From assembly GCA_005792285.1 (NCBI GenBank), contig SXSI01000013.1, positions 1 to 63,787 of the forward strand: a DNA stretch of 63,787 bases, read 5' to 3'. The DNA is from Bacteroidota bacterium. Lineage in GTDB: Bacteria; Bacteroidota; Ignavibacteria; UBA10030; UBA8401. The position numbers and the translations under genes were made by a program. This document shows positions 8,582 to 18,776 of the stretch, piece after piece (within the stretch, counting starts at the first letter, position 1; each line of letters begins with the position of its first letter). Under the pieces are notes generated by a model that was given only the letters and a program-made list of their open reading frames with translations, was not told the DNA's origin and made no database searches.

Positions 8582-9922
8582 ATGTCGTCAATAAAAAAAT
8601 TATTAATTTCCAACAGAGGTGAAATAGCATTAAGAATAATCCGTGCTTGCCGAGAATTGGAAATAAAAACAGTTGCAGTTTATTCCGAAGCCGACAAAGA
8701 ATCGCTCCATGTTAAATTTGCTGACGAGGCAATTTGCATTGGTCCTGCGCAATCAAAAGAGAGTTACTTAAATATGTCGCGCATTCTTTCTGCAGCAGAA
8801 GTAACAAATGCAGATGCAATTCACCCCGGTTATGGATTCCTATCTGAGAATGCAAAGTTTTCAGAAATTGTAACTTCGCACAATATGGTTTTCGTTGGTC
8901 CTTCTCCGGAAATGATAACTGCGATGGGAGATAAAGCTCTTGCAAAGGAGACAATGAAAAAAGCTGGAGTTCCAATTGTACCGGGAAGTGAAGGAATAAT
9001 TTCCAAAATAGATGATGCAAAAAAAATCGCTTCAGAAATTGGTTATCCGATAATTATTAAAGCAACTGCTGGTGGTGGTGGACGTGGAATGCGTGTTGTG
9101 ACGAAAGAAAGTGATTTAGAAAATGCATTTAATTCTGCAAGAGGAGAAGCGGAATCTTCATTTAATAATCCGGAAGTTTATATCGAAAAATTTATTGTTG
9201 AACCACGACATATTGAAATACAAGTTATGGGTGATCGTTTTGAAAATATAATTCATTTAGGTGAACGTGATTGTTCGGTGCAAAGACGACATCAAAAATT
9301 AATTGAAGAATCTCCTTCGCCGGCAGTTGATGACGAGCTTCGAGAAAAAATGGGACAAGCAGCAATCAAAGGTGCAAAGAGTGTAAATTATCTTGGTGCA
9401 GGTACAGTTGAATTTTTACTCGATAAAAATAAAAATTTTTATTTCATGGAAATGAATACTCGAATTCAAGTTGAACATCCTGTTACAGAATTTGTTACCG
9501 GACTTGATTTAATTAAAATGCAAATTCAAATAGCTGAAGGTGAAAAATTATCCAAGAAAAAAATTAAAACATTTGGGCATGCAATCGAAGTTAGAATAAA
9601 TGCAGAAGATCCAAAAAATAATTTTCGTCCATCTCCGGGAAAAATTACATCGGTTCATTTTGGTGGAGGTCCCGGCGTACGAGTGGATTCACATATTTAT
9701 TCAGGTTATAGTGTCCCGCCATATTATGATTCTTTGATTGCAAAAATAATTGTACACGATTTAGATCGCGAAGCTGCAATTAATAAAATGTGTCACACTT
9801 TGGAAGAATGTGTAATTGAAGGAATCGCAACTACAATTCCATTTCATAGAAGTGTAATGCAAAACGATATTTTTAAAAGTGGAAAATTTGACACAAATTT
9901 TATAGATTCATTAAAAATTTAA
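8582..9922 (+). CDS. accC: biotin carboxylase subunit of acetyl-CoA carboxylase
   Basis: A 446-residue ATP-grasp enzyme that carboxylates biotin on AccB using bicarbonate, the first half of malonyl-CoA synthesis. Motifs seen in order are [18 protein letters not shown] at the N-terminus, [11 protein letters not shown], the glycine-rich ATP lid [25 protein letters not shown] with the bicarbonate/biotin site, and [14 protein letters not shown] with the metal-binding Glu and catalytic Arg. The length is normal for AccC, so it is not a fused pyruvate or propionyl carboxylase. It follows accB in the same operon and precedes gcvH by 12 bp. Confidence 0.96.
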   Translation: MSSIKKLLISNRGEIALRIIRACRELEIKTVAVYSEADKESLHVKFADEAICIGPAQSKESYLNMSRILSAAEVTNADAIHPGYGFLSENAKFSEIVTSHNMVFVGPSPEMITAMGDKALAKETMKKAGVPIVPGSEGIISKIDDAKKIASEIGYPIIIKATAGGGGRGMRVVTKESDLENAFNSARGEAESSFNNPEVYIEKFIVEPRHIEIQVMGDRFENIIHLGERDCSVQRRHQKLIEESPSPAVDDELREKMGQAAIKGAKSVNYLGAGTVEFLLDKNKNFYFMEMNTRIQVEHPVTEFVTGLDLIKMQIQIAEGEKLSKKKIKTFGHAIEVRINAEDPKNNFRPSPGKITSVHFGGGPGVRVDSHIYSGYSVPPYYDSLIAKIIVHDLDREAAINKMCHTLEECVIEGIATTIPFHRSVMQNDIFKSGKFDTNFIDSLKI

Positions 9923-9934
9923 AAGGCAAAAATA

Positions 9935-10315
9935 ATGAACTTTCCAAATAATTTAAAATACACCAAAGAGCATGAATGGATTAAAATTGATGGAGAAATT
10001 GCAACTGTTGGAATTACCGAGTATGCACAAGGCGAACTTGGTGATATTGTTTATCTAGATCTTCCTAAAATTGGTCAAAAAGTAAATCACGGAAGTACGT
10101 TTGGTACAATTGAAGCTGTTAAAGCTGTTTCAGATTTGTATTCTCCGGTTGAAGGTGAAGTTGTTGAAGTAAATCTGAATTTGAATTCATCGCCAGAATT
10201 GGTAAATAAATTTCCATATGAAGATGGTTGGATGATTAAAATAAAAATATCTGCAACTTCAAATCTTGCCGATTTATTAGATTCTGATTCCTATAAATTA
10301 TTAACTGGAAAATAG
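9935..10315 (+). CDS. gcvH: glycine cleavage system H protein
   Basis: A 126-residue lipoyl carrier that shuttles the aminomethyl group from GcvP to GcvT and then to lipoamide dehydrogenase. The sequence opens with the family consensus YTKEHEWIKIDGEIATVGIT. The lipoyl-lysine is K63 in EAVKAVSDLYSPVEGEV, and the C-terminus keeps YEDGWMIKIK. A short AAGGC lies before the ATG. It is sandwiched between accC and gcvP and is very likely co-transcribed with both. gcvT is not in this window. Confidence 0.96.
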   Translation: MNFPNNLKYTKEHEWIKIDGEIATVGITEYAQGELGDIVYLDLPKIGQKVNHGSTFGTIEAVKAVSDLYSPVEGEVVEVNLNLNSSPELVNKFPYEDGWMIKIKISATSNLADLLDSDSYKLLTGK

Positions 10316-10348
10316 TAATTTAAAAATTTTTACAATTTAAATTTCAAA

Positions 10349-13216
10349 ATGAAAAAAGAATTATTTCAATCTCGGCATTTAGGAAACGATATTTCACAAG
10401 TTTCCGAAATGCTTACAGAAATTGGTGTCAACTCACTTGAACAATTAATTGATGAAACAATTCCTTCGAGTATTCGATTGAAGGAAAATTTAAAAATTCC
10501 AAAAGCAATAAGTGAATTTGAATTTCTAAATCATATAAAACAATTAGCAAAGAAAAATAAACCATTTCGTTCTTTTATCGGGATGGGATTTTATGAGTGT
10601 ATTACACCAACAGTAATTTTACGAAATGTTGTTGAAAATCCGGGATGGTACACACAGTATACTCCGTATCAAGCTGAAGTTGCACAGGGAAGATTAGAAT
10701 CGCTTTTAAATTTTCAAACAATGATTTGCGATTTAACAAAAATGGATGTTGCAAATGCTTCTCTGCTTGATGAAGGAACTGCTGCAGCCGAAGCAATGAG
10801 TATGCTTTATCATATTTCTGAAAAAGAAAAACCGAATGCACATAAATTTTTTGTTTCAGAAAAAACTTATTCATACACAATTGAACTTCTTCAAACAAGA
10901 GCAACGCCAATTGGAATTGAAATTGTAATTGGAAATTTGAATACAACAAAATTTGACGAAACTTATTTTGGAGCATTATTACAATATCCAGATGATGATG
11001 GGAACGCAGCTGACTACTCTACAATTATAAATGAACTTCATAAAAAAAATATTTTTATTTGTGTCGCCACCGATTTACTTTCGTTAGCATTGTTAACTCC
11101 TCCTGGAGAAATGGGTGCAGATATTGTCGTTGGAAACTCGCAAAGATTTGGTGTTCCAGTGGGTTATGGTGGACCGCACGCTGCATTTTTCTCAACCAAA
11201 AATGAATTTATAAGATTTATGCCGGGAAGAATTATCGGTGTCTCAGTTGATATGCAGGGCAATAAAGCTTATCGGATGACATTGCAAACTCGAGAGCAAC
11301 ATATTCGCCGTGAGAAAGCAACTTCAAATATTTGTACAGCGCAGGCGCTTTTAGCAAATGTAGCTGCAATGTTTGCTGTTTATCATGGATCAAAAGGAAT
11401 TAAAAGAATTGCAGAAAATATTCATGGCGCAACTTCATTACTCGCAAATAAACTTTCAGAACTTGGATTTCAACAATTAAATTCTAATTACTTTGATACT
11501 TTAAAAATAAAAACTTCGGATTATTCTAAAATTAAAAAAATTGCCGAAAGTAAATTTATTAATTTCAGATATTTTTCAGATAACTCAATTGGAATTTCAC
11601 TCGACGAAGCAATTACAGTTGAAGAATTAAATTTAATAATTTCAATTTTTTCAGAATCAGTAAATAAATCTCCAATTAAAATTTCAGAAGAAGAATTATC
11701 AAAATCTGGAATTTCTATTTCGGATTCCTTAATTCGTAAAAGCGATTATCTCTCTCATCCTGTTTTTAATACGCATCATTCCGAACATGAAATGTTGCGC
11801 TATTTAAAATTACTCGAAAATAGAGATCTTTCACTTGCTCATTCAATGATCTCACTTGGTTCATGCACAATGAAGTTAAATGCAACTTCAGAAATGATTC
11901 CAATTACGATGAAAGAATTTTCTTCGGTTCATCCATTTGCACCAATCGAACAAACTGAGGGTTATCAAATTATTTTTAAAGAATTGGAAAGCTATCTTTC
12001 CGAAATTTCCGGATTTTCAGCTTGTTCATTGCAACCAAATTCCGGTGCACAAGGTGAGTATGCAGGATTATTAGTAATTCGGGAATATCACAAAACTCGT
12101 GGAGATGAAAAAAGAAATATAGTTCTAATTCCTTCTTCTGCTCACGGAACAAATCCCGCTTCTGCAGTTATGGCTGGATATAAAGTTGTAATAATTCAGT
12201 GCGATGAAAATGGAAATATTGATTTTGAAGATTGTAAAAAGAAAGCTGAAGAAAATAGTAAAAATCTCGCAGCATTGATGGTTACATATCCTTCAACGCA
12301 CGGAGTTTTTGAAGAAGAAATTCGAGAAATTTGCGAATTAATTCATTTTCACGGTGGACAAGTTTATATGGATGGCGCAAATATGAATGCGCAAGTTGGA
12401 TTGACTCAAGCGGCATTAATTGGCGCAGATGTAAATCATATTAATCTTCATAAAACTTTTGCAATTCCACACGGCGGTGGTGGACCGGGAATGGGACCAA
12501 TTTGCGTTGCTGAACATTTAAAACAATTTCTTCCTGGACATTCAATAATTAAAACCGGTGGCACAAAAAATATTTCTGCAATTTCTTCAACTCCTTGGGG
12601 AAGTGCAAGTATTCTATTAATTTCTTACGGATATATTAGAATGCTCGGTGTTGAAGGAATTACGAATGCAACTAAGCACGCAATTTTAAATGCAAATTAT
12701 TTGAAATCAAAACTTGAAAAACATTTTAAAATATTATTTCAAGGGAAATTAAATAAATGTGCACACGAATTTATTTTGGACATGAGAGAGTTCAAGCAAT
12801 CCGCAGGAATTGAAGTTGAAGATATTGCTAAACGATTAATTGATTATGGATTTCACCCACCAACTGTTTCATTTCCAGTTGCAGGAACTTTAATGATTGA
12901 ACCGACTGAAAGTGAATCAAAAGAAGAACTCGATAGATTTGCTAAAGCATTAATTTCTATTAAAAATGAAATCACAGAAATTATTGAAGGTAAGTGTGAA
13001 AGCACTGATAATGTTTTAAAAAATTCGCCACACACTGCAAGCGAATCATTAAGTGACCCGTGGAATCATTCATATTCAAGATTCAAAGCAGTTTATCCTT
13101 TAAATTATCTTCGTTCAAATAAATTTTGGCCGAGTGTTGGAAGAGTTAATAATTTATTTGGTGATAGAAATTTAATTTGTTCTTGCCCTCCAACAGAATC
13201 CTATATTGAAAAATAA
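10349..13216 (+). CDS. gcvP: glycine dehydrogenase (decarboxylating), P protein
   Basis: A 955-residue PLP enzyme that decarboxylates glycine and transfers the aminomethyl group to lipoyl-GcvH. It is a single-chain P protein with the inactive N-terminal half (GFYECITPTVILRN, ENPGWYTQYTPYQAEVAQG) and the catalytic C-terminal half. Landmarks are ISLGSCTMKLNAT, SAHGTNPASAVMAGY, YPSTHGVFEEEI, and the PLP lysine K702 in INLHKTFAIPHGGGGPGMGP. The end (PTESESKEELDRF, then SRFKAVYPLNYLR.NKFWP) is typical. It directly follows gcvH (33 bp) and has normal length for the fused bacterial/eukaryotic-type form. No obvious glycine riboswitch precedes gcvH, so control is presumably shared with the acc operon. 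Confidence 0.96.
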   Translation: MKKELFQSRHLGNDISQVSEMLTEIGVNSLEQLIDETIPSSIRLKENLKIPKAISEFEFLNHIKQLAKKNKPFRSFIGMGFYECITPTVILRNVVENPGWYTQYTPYQAEVAQGRLESLLNFQTMICDLTKMDVANASLLDEGTAAAEAMSMLYHISEKEKPNAHKFFVSEKTYSYTIELLQTRATPIGIEIVIGNLNTTKFDETYFGALLQYPDDDGNAADYSTIINELHKKNIFICVATDLLSLALLTPPGEMGADIVVGNSQRFGVPVGYGGPHAAFFSTKNEFIRFMPGRIIGVSVDMQGNKAYRMTLQTREQHIRREKATSNICTAQALLANVAAMFAVYHGSKGIKRIAENIHGATSLLANKLSELGFQQLNSNYFDTLKIKTSDYSKIKKIAESKFINFRYFSDNSIGISLDEAITVEELNLIISIFSESVNKSPIKISEEELSKSGISISDSLIRKSDYLSHPVFNTHHSEHEMLRYLKLLENRDLSLAHSMISLGSCTMKLNATSEMIPITMKEFSSVHPFAPIEQTEGYQIIFKELESYLSEISGFSACSLQPNSGAQGEYAGLLVIREYHKTRGDEKRNIVLIPSSAHGTNPASAVMAGYKVVIIQCDENGNIDFEDCKKKAEENSKNLAALMVTYPSTHGVFEEEIREICELIHFHGGQVYMDGANMNAQVGLTQAALIGADVNHINLHKTFAIPHGGGGPGMGPICVAEHLKQFLPGHSIIKTGGTKNISAISSTPWGSASILLISYGYIRMLGVEGITNATKHAILNANYLKSKLEKHFKILFQGKLNKCAHEFILDMREFKQSAGIEVEDIAKRLIDYGFHPPTVSFPVAGTLMIEPTESESKEELDRFAKALISIKNEITEIIEGKCESTDNVLKNSPHTASESLSDPWNHSYSRFKAVYPLNYLRSNKFWPSVGRVNNLFGDRNLICSCPPTESYIEK

Positions 13217-13240
13217 TATTTGTGAATTATTTAAAGTTTA

Positions 13241-15187
13241 ATGAAGTCGTTTATTAAACGCCACATCCCTGTACATCTTTATTATGTAGCTTTAATTTAC
13301 GTTGTTGGAATATTATTCTTTACACAACTCGAGCAAGTTTTAATAATTCCCGAAGCCGGTAAAATATTTCTTAATTCTTTTATGATGGGATTGAGATTTG
13401 ATACTGTAATTTCAGCATATGTTCTGTTTTTTCCACTTTTATTACTTTCAATTTTAACATTCTTTAAAAAGGATTCCAATACAGTTTATAAAGTTTTAAC
13501 ATATTTAATTGTATTCTCATTTTGGATTTCATTTTTAATCTGTGCGATAGATATTCCATATTTCAATTATTTCTTTACAAGATTAACAACTGGAATTTTA
13601 CCAATTATGAATGACTTTGCATTTTCTTTTGAAATGATTTTGCGAGAGCCATCATTTTTAATTTATTTTTTTGTTCTAATTGGAGCTTTATATTTCTATC
13701 AAAAAATAATATTTAAAATTACGCAAAAAATAATATCAGATAGAAAAATAAATTTCTATATCCACGAAACAAATTATATTTTCTTTTTATCAGTTTTAAC
13801 TTGTTGCTTAACAATACTTAGTGCGAGAGGCAGGTTAGATGTAAAATCTCCAATTAGAATTGGAACTGCATATGAAAGCAATTTTCCACTTCCAAATATG
13901 TTAGGATTAAATCCCGTATTTACATTTTCGAGAAGTTTGTTAGATGATATGCAAAATATCAACCAAAATTATTCTTTGATGAATGATGATGAAGCTGTAG
14001 CAAATGTAAAAAGTTATTTTAATGGGAATGATACAATATTAGGTTCTCCAATTTCTCGTAAAATAAATTTTGAACAACCTCCAAAAAATTATAATATCGT
14101 TCTTGTTATTTTGGAAAGTATGTCTGCAGATAAAATGGGATATTTCAATAATCAAAGTCCATCTTTAACACCATTTCTTGATAAAATATCTAAAGAGGGA
14201 ATTGTGTTTAATAATTTTTACGGCGCAGGAATTCATACTTACAATGGTTTGTATTCAATTTTAACTTCATTCCCTTCGTTAATGAAGAAGCATACTTTAA
14301 AAGATGTTGTAATTAGAAATTACTCCGGATTGCCAAAAGTTCTTTTCGAAAATAATTATCAAACTATATTTTTAGTGAGTCATGATTCTGAATTTGACAA
14401 TATGGGGGGATTTATGCGTGCAAATAATTTTCAAAAAGTTTTCAGTGATGATAATTATACCTCTGAGGAAATATTAAGCAACTTGGGAGTGCTGGATCAT
14501 TATTTATTTAAATTTGGTTTGAACGAAATTAATTCACTTAATAAAAATAGCAAACCATTTTTAGCTGCATTTTTAACTGCAAGTGATCATTCGCCATATA
14601 TTATTCCAAAAAATATTTCATTCTCGACAAATCGAACAAAGGAAAAAGAAAAAGCTGTTGAATATGTCGATTGGTCAATTAAACAATTTATTGAATCGGC
14701 TTCGAAAGAAAGTTGGTTTGATAATACAATTTTTGTTTTTACTTGAGATCACGGCGTAAATTGGGGAGAGAAAAAACACGAACTTCCTTTATCTTATCAT
14801 CACATTCCGTTAATAATTTACGCGCCAAAAATAGTTACACCAGAAATAAACAATTCTTTTGGAAGTCAAATGGATATTTTTCCGACTTTAATGGGAATAT
14901 TAAAAATGCCGTATATTAATTCAACTATGGGAATTGATTTAAGAAGTGAGAAGAGAGAATTTATTTATTTTTCTGCTGATGATAAAATTGGCTGTATCGA
15001 CAATGATTATTATCATATAAATAATTTATCCGTTGGAGAAAGTATGTTTAAACTTACAGATGATAAATCAATAAATATTATTTCATCAAAAAAAGAAATT
15101 GCAGATAAAATGAAAAATTATTCTTTGTCATCAATTCAAGCAGCTCAGTGGTTGGTAAATAATAATAAAACAGGATATCAAAAATAA
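13241..15187 (+). pseudogene. LTA-synthase-like membrane sulfatase/phosphoglycerol transferase, interrupted by one in-frame TGA
   Basis: The full frame from ATG 13241 to TAA 15187 would be a 648-residue inner-membrane enzyme of the LtaS/MdoB alkaline-phosphatase superfamily: five N-terminal transmembrane helices (about 15-200), then an extracytoplasmic catalytic domain. Metal and catalytic residues are all present: E292 in VILESMSADK, nucleophile T333 in GIHTYNG, and D503-H504 in DHGVNWGEKKHELPLSYHHIP. Codon 502 at 14744-14746 is TGA, exactly before the metal-binding Asp-His. Relatives have Ala, Ser or Gly there, and TGA is one base from GGA (Gly). The frame on both sides is otherwise intact. 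Ending at TGA would remove the metal site and kill activity. TGA is used as a real stop elsewhere here (1750, 27085, 31613). It is either a recent nonsense mutation, a sequence error or recoding. The stop overlaps the era start (TAATG). Confidence 0.88.
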
Positions 15188-16104
15188 TGGATGAAATAAA
15201 AAAAGAATTTCGTTCCGGATTTGTTGCAATAATTGGTTCGCCAAATGTCGGAAAATCAACATTATTAAATTCTATTTTAAAACAAAGAATTTCAATTGTA
15301 ACTCCAAAAGCGCAAACTACTCGAGATAAAATTATTGGAATACTAACACAAGATAATTATCAAATTGTTTTTGTTGACACACCAGGAATTATTAAACCAA
15401 AATATTTATTGCAAGATGTGATGATGACTTATTCAACATCTGCTGCTCGCGATGCTGATATTACACTTTATATGGTTGATGCAAAAGATATTCAAAATGA
15501 AATAATTAATTCTGAAAAAATGTTTCCAATGAAAATGAGACCGGTTTCAAATCAGAAATTATTTTTAGTAATTAATAAAATTGATTTATTAAAAAAAGAA
15601 GATGTTTTATTATTAATTCAAAAATTAAAAGATGTTTTCAATTGGGATGAAATTATTCCTATTTCAGCAATTAAAAAATATAATCTTGATGAATTAATAA
15701 AAGGAATTGTTAAATATTTACCGATACATCCAGCATATTATGGAGAAGAACAAGTAAGTGATAAAAAAGAGAAATTTTTTGTAAGTGAGATTATCCGAGA
15801 AAACATTTTCCAGCTGTATTCGGATGAAATTCCATATTCAACAACAGTAGTTACTACTGATTTTAAAGAACGAAAATCCAAAAAATTTTATATAAGTGCA
15901 GAAATATCTGTAGAAAGAACATCGCAAAAGGGAATAATTATTGGAAAAAATGGAGCGAAACTAAAAATCCTTGGTGAAAGATCAAGAATACAAATTGAAG
16001 GATTTTTACAACATGCTGTATTTTTAGAATTATTTGTAAAAGTTAGAGAGCAATGGCGAGACAATAAAGATTGGCTCAATCGACTTGGATATTCCAGGGA
16101 ATAA
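15187..16104 (+). CDS. era: GTPase Era
   Basis: A 305-residue ribosome-assembly GTPase that binds 16S rRNA near the 3' end. G1 GSPNVGKST is at about 17-25, the switch with QTTRDKI follows, G3 DTPGI is at about 64-68, and G4 NKID is near 130. The SA.K motif (ISAIKKYNLDEL) follows. The C-terminal KH domain has the GIIIGKNGAKLK loop at about 249-260. The ATG shares one base with the TAA of the preceding sulfatase gene (TAATG), so its translation may depend on ribosomes finishing that gene. The in-frame TGA upstream could therefore reduce era translation unless it has independent initiation. Confidence 0.96.
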   Translation: MDEIKKEFRSGFVAIIGSPNVGKSTLLNSILKQRISIVTPKAQTTRDKIIGILTQDNYQIVFVDTPGIIKPKYLLQDVMMTYSTSAARDADITLYMVDAKDIQNEIINSEKMFPMKMRPVSNQKLFLVINKIDLLKKEDVLLLIQKLKDVFNWDEIIPISAIKKYNLDELIKGIVKYLPIHPAYYGEEQVSDKKEKFFVSEIIRENIFQLYSDEIPYSTTVVTTDFKERKSKKFYISAEISVERTSQKGIIIGKNGAKLKILGERSRIQIEGFLQHAVFLELFVKVREQWRDNKDWLNRLGYSRE

Positions 16105-16106
16105 AA

Positions 16107-17381
16107 TTGCCAAAAATTAAACCATTCAATGCGCTTCGTTTTAATCAAAAATTTGTTTCGTTAAAAAATGTAGTTGCCCCTCCATACGATGTAATTTCTG
16201 AAAATTACCAAACCGAATTATACAATCGAGATAAGTTTAATATTGTTCGTTTAATTCTTGGAAATGAAGTTGACAGATATTCTTCATCTGCAAATTATTT
16301 AAAAAATTGGAAGCAGGAAAAAATATTAATCAAAGATGAAAAAAAGGGATTTTATTTATTAGTTCAAACTTTTAAATCTCTTGATGGAAAATTAGTAAAG
16401 CGAAAAGGAATAATTGCACTTTGTAAAATTGAAGAGTTCGACAATAAAATAATTCTACCTCACGAGAAAACGCTTTCCAAACCAAAAGAAGACAGATTAA
16501 AATTATTATATTCTACCAGAACAAACCTCGATCAAATCTTTGGATTATATTCTGATGAAAGTTATTTGGCCGAAAAAATATATGAAAAATATTTATCGCA
16601 AAAACCAATTTTAGAAGTTAATTATGAAAATGTATTAAATCAAATTTGGAAAATAGAAAATGAAAATGATATAAATAGTTTAACTGAACTTCTAAAAAGC
16701 AAACAGGTTTTAATTGCAGATGGTCATCATCGATATGAAACTTCACTTGATTACAAAAATTTTCAAAGAGAGATTAATACAAATTACAATGGTGAAGAAA
16801 ATTATAATTATGTCGTGATGTTCTTTACGAATATGAATGATGAAGGATTAGTAATTTTCCCAACTCATCGAGTTGTTCATTCATTACCAGATTTTAATTG
16901 GCAGAAACTTCAAAATTCAATTGCACTTTATTTTGATATTATTGATTTCCCAAGTTTGCAGGAATTAGAAGTTAATCTTCAGAAAAATTTCAAACATACA
17001 TTTGGTATAATAGTAGGTAGTGGAAATCCATATAAATTATTAAAAATTAAGAATTTGGCATTGTTAAATTCATTTAATTCTTTAAATCTACCAAAGGAAT
17101 TATTTGAACTTGATGTTACAATTTTACACACTGTGATTTTGGATAAGTTAATGGGTATTTCAGTTGCAGCGCAGGAGAAGAAAATATATATTCGATATAT
17201 ACAAAAAATAGAAGAGTGCGAAAAAGAAGTTTCATCGAACGAAGCTCAAATTGCTTTTTTAATGAACTCAACAAAAATTGATGAGGTAAAAAACATTTCA
17301 CAAAAGGGATTTACAATGCCACAAAAATCAACTTACTTTTATCCAAAATTAATTTCCGGACTTTTATTACGCGAACATTAA
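16107..17381 (+). CDS. DUF1015 family protein (TTG start)
   Basis: A 424-residue cytosolic protein of the DUF1015 family (PF06245), of unknown biochemical function. I start it at TTG 16107: this gives the family-typical opening (M)PKIKPFNALRF...VVAPPYDVI, sits 2 bp after the era stop, and has AGGGA six bases upstream. An ATG at 16071 would be inside era and adds residues foreign to the family. Recognisable conserved blocks are VAPPYDVISENY, LLPHEKT-like LPHEKTLSKPKEDRL, and LIADGHHRYETSLDYKN in the middle. Its place between era and a transporter is consistent with a housekeeping role, but I cannot assign one. Confidence 0.87.
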   Translation: MPKIKPFNALRFNQKFVSLKNVVAPPYDVISENYQTELYNRDKFNIVRLILGNEVDRYSSSANYLKNWKQEKILIKDEKKGFYLLVQTFKSLDGKLVKRKGIIALCKIEEFDNKIILPHEKTLSKPKEDRLKLLYSTRTNLDQIFGLYSDESYLAEKIYEKYLSQKPILEVNYENVLNQIWKIENENDINSLTELLKSKQVLIADGHHRYETSLDYKNFQREINTNYNGEENYNYVVMFFTNMNDEGLVIFPTHRVVHSLPDFNWQKLQNSIALYFDIIDFPSLQELEVNLQKNFKHTFGIIVGSGNPYKLLKIKNLALLNSFNSLNLPKELFELDVTILHTVILDKLMGISVAAQEKKIYIRYIQKIEECEKEVSSNEAQIAFLMNSTKIDEVKNISQKGFTMPQKSTYFYPKLISGLLLREH

Positions 17382-17385
17382 GCCA

Positions 17386-18312
17386 ATGAGCGACAAACTA
17401 AAAATTATTCTACTTTACGTATTAGTTTGTTTCGTTTGGGGTTCATCTTGGCTTGCAATGAAATGGAATGTTGAAGATGTAACTCCGCTACTTGCTTCCG
17501 GGACAAGATTTATGGTTGCTTGTATTGGCTTGTTTATAATTATAAAATGGAAAAAAATTCAAATACCAAAAGATTCATCTCATAGGAAATTCTTTTTTAT
17601 CGTTTCATTAACTGCTTTTAGTGTTCCATTTGCATTAAATTATTATGCTGCTGAACGCATTCCATCCGGACTTTCCGCAATACTTTTTGCAACTTATCCA
17701 TTTTTAGTTGCGATACTTTCTTTCTTAATGATCCAAAATGAAAAAGTAACTGTAACTAAAATAATTGGAATGCTCGCAGGATTTGCTGGAGTTTATTTAT
17801 TATTTAAAGGAAATATTTTAGTTAAAAACTCAGACACAAATATGTTACTTGGAATGATTGCAATTCTTTTGAGTGCATTCATTCAAGCATACTCACTTTT
17901 ACTTGTAAAACTTCGTGGAAAAGATATTAGTCCATTTGTAATGTCATATCAACCAATGTTATATGCAGCAATAATTTCTTTAGTTATAAGTTATTTTGTG
18001 GAAGATTATTCAAAAGTACATTTTACAACGAAAGCAACCGTCTCACTTTTATATCTCGCAATTTTTGGATCGATAGTTACATTTGTTTCGTATTGGTGGT
18101 TAGTTAAAAAAATTGAAGCAGTACTTTTATCATTCACTGCTTTTATAACTCCGGTAGTTGCAATTTATTTAGGAATAACATTTGGTAATGAATCTGTATC
18201 AACAGAAATTTATTTGGGGACATCGCTTGTGCTTTTAGGAATGTTGATTGCTAATTTTCAAGATGTGCTTAAACTCTTTAAGCCAAAAAATGTTAATAAC
18301 TCAAATGTCTAA
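17386..18312 (+). CDS. EamA/DMT-family transporter
   Basis: A 308-residue inner-membrane protein with about ten predicted helices arranged as two EamA repeats, the drug/metabolite transporter fold (RhaT/YdcZ/PecM-like). The first repeat starts with VLVCFVWGSSWLAMKW and contains ASGTRFMVACIGLF and YYAAERIPSGLSAILFATYPFLVAIL. The second has LLVKLRGKDISPFVM and ends with FITPVVAIYLGITFGNES...GTSLVLLGMLIAN. Such proteins export metabolites or amino acids. The substrate cannot be inferred. It is 4 bp downstream of the DUF1015 gene, so probably in the same transcript. Confidence 0.9.
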   Translation: MSDKLKIILLYVLVCFVWGSSWLAMKWNVEDVTPLLASGTRFMVACIGLFIIIKWKKIQIPKDSSHRKFFFIVSLTAFSVPFALNYYAAERIPSGLSAILFATYPFLVAILSFLMIQNEKVTVTKIIGMLAGFAGVYLLFKGNILVKNSDTNMLLGMIAILLSAFIQAYSLLLVKLRGKDISPFVMSYQPMLYAAIISLVISYFVEDYSKVHFTTKATVSLLYLAIFGSIVTFVSYWWLVKKIEAVLLSFTAFITPVVAIYLGITFGNESVSTEIYLGTSLVLLGMLIANFQDVLKLFKPKNVNNSNV

Positions 18313-18350
18313 AATCCCTATCAATTAATATTTTCTAGTCGCTAAAATAA

Positions 18351-18752
18351 ATGATTTTACGAATTGCACATATTGGTATAGCAGTTAAAAATATTGAATC
18401 CTCAAAAGATGTTTTCTCAAAAATATTTGAAATTGAAAGTCCATATTCAGAACATGTTCCAACCGAAAAAGTAAATATATCATATTTGCCAGTTGGCGAC
18501 ACTTTGATAGAATTGTTGGAAGGAACTGATGCCGCTTCAACTTTAAATAAATTTATTGATAAAAAAGGGGAAGGCATTCACCACATTTCTCTTGAAGTTG
18601 ACGATATTAAATTTGAAGTCACTCGACTAAAAAAATTAGGATTTAAATTTGTAAATGAAGAACCATCAATTGGTGGCGATGGATTTATTGTTGTTTTTCT
18701 TCATCCAAAATCAACTAATGGAGTTTTGATAGAACTTTGTCAAAAAAAGTGA
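18351..18752 (+). CDS. mce: methylmalonyl-CoA epimerase
   Basis: A 133-residue VOC-fold (glyoxalase-like) metalloenzyme that interconverts (R)- and (S)-methylmalonyl-CoA in the propionyl-CoA/succinyl-CoA pathway. Paired beta-alpha-beta-beta-beta modules are visible. The N-terminal IAHIGIAVKNIESS supplies the first metal His, GIHHISLEVDDI the second, and the C-terminal VLIELCQ the metal Glu. PVGDTLIELLEGT and FLHPKSTNGVLIEL match this family better than other VOC enzymes. The mutase and carboxylase subunits are not in the window. It is followed 25 bp later by uvrC. Confidence 0.93.
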   Translation: MILRIAHIGIAVKNIESSKDVFSKIFEIESPYSEHVPTEKVNISYLPVGDTLIELLEGTDAASTLNKFIDKKGEGIHHISLEVDDIKFEVTRLKKLGFKFVNEEPSIGGDGFIVVFLHPKSTNGVLIELCQKK

Positions 18753-18776
18753 GTTCCATTTCGCACTGAGGAAGTA

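Noticed and set aside
14744-14746. UGA read as glycine or selenocysteine throughout the genome
   Set aside because: Other genes here end cleanly at TGA with overlapping starts, so UGA is a stop. No convincing SECIS hairpin was seen right after the TGA, and the position is not a redox site.
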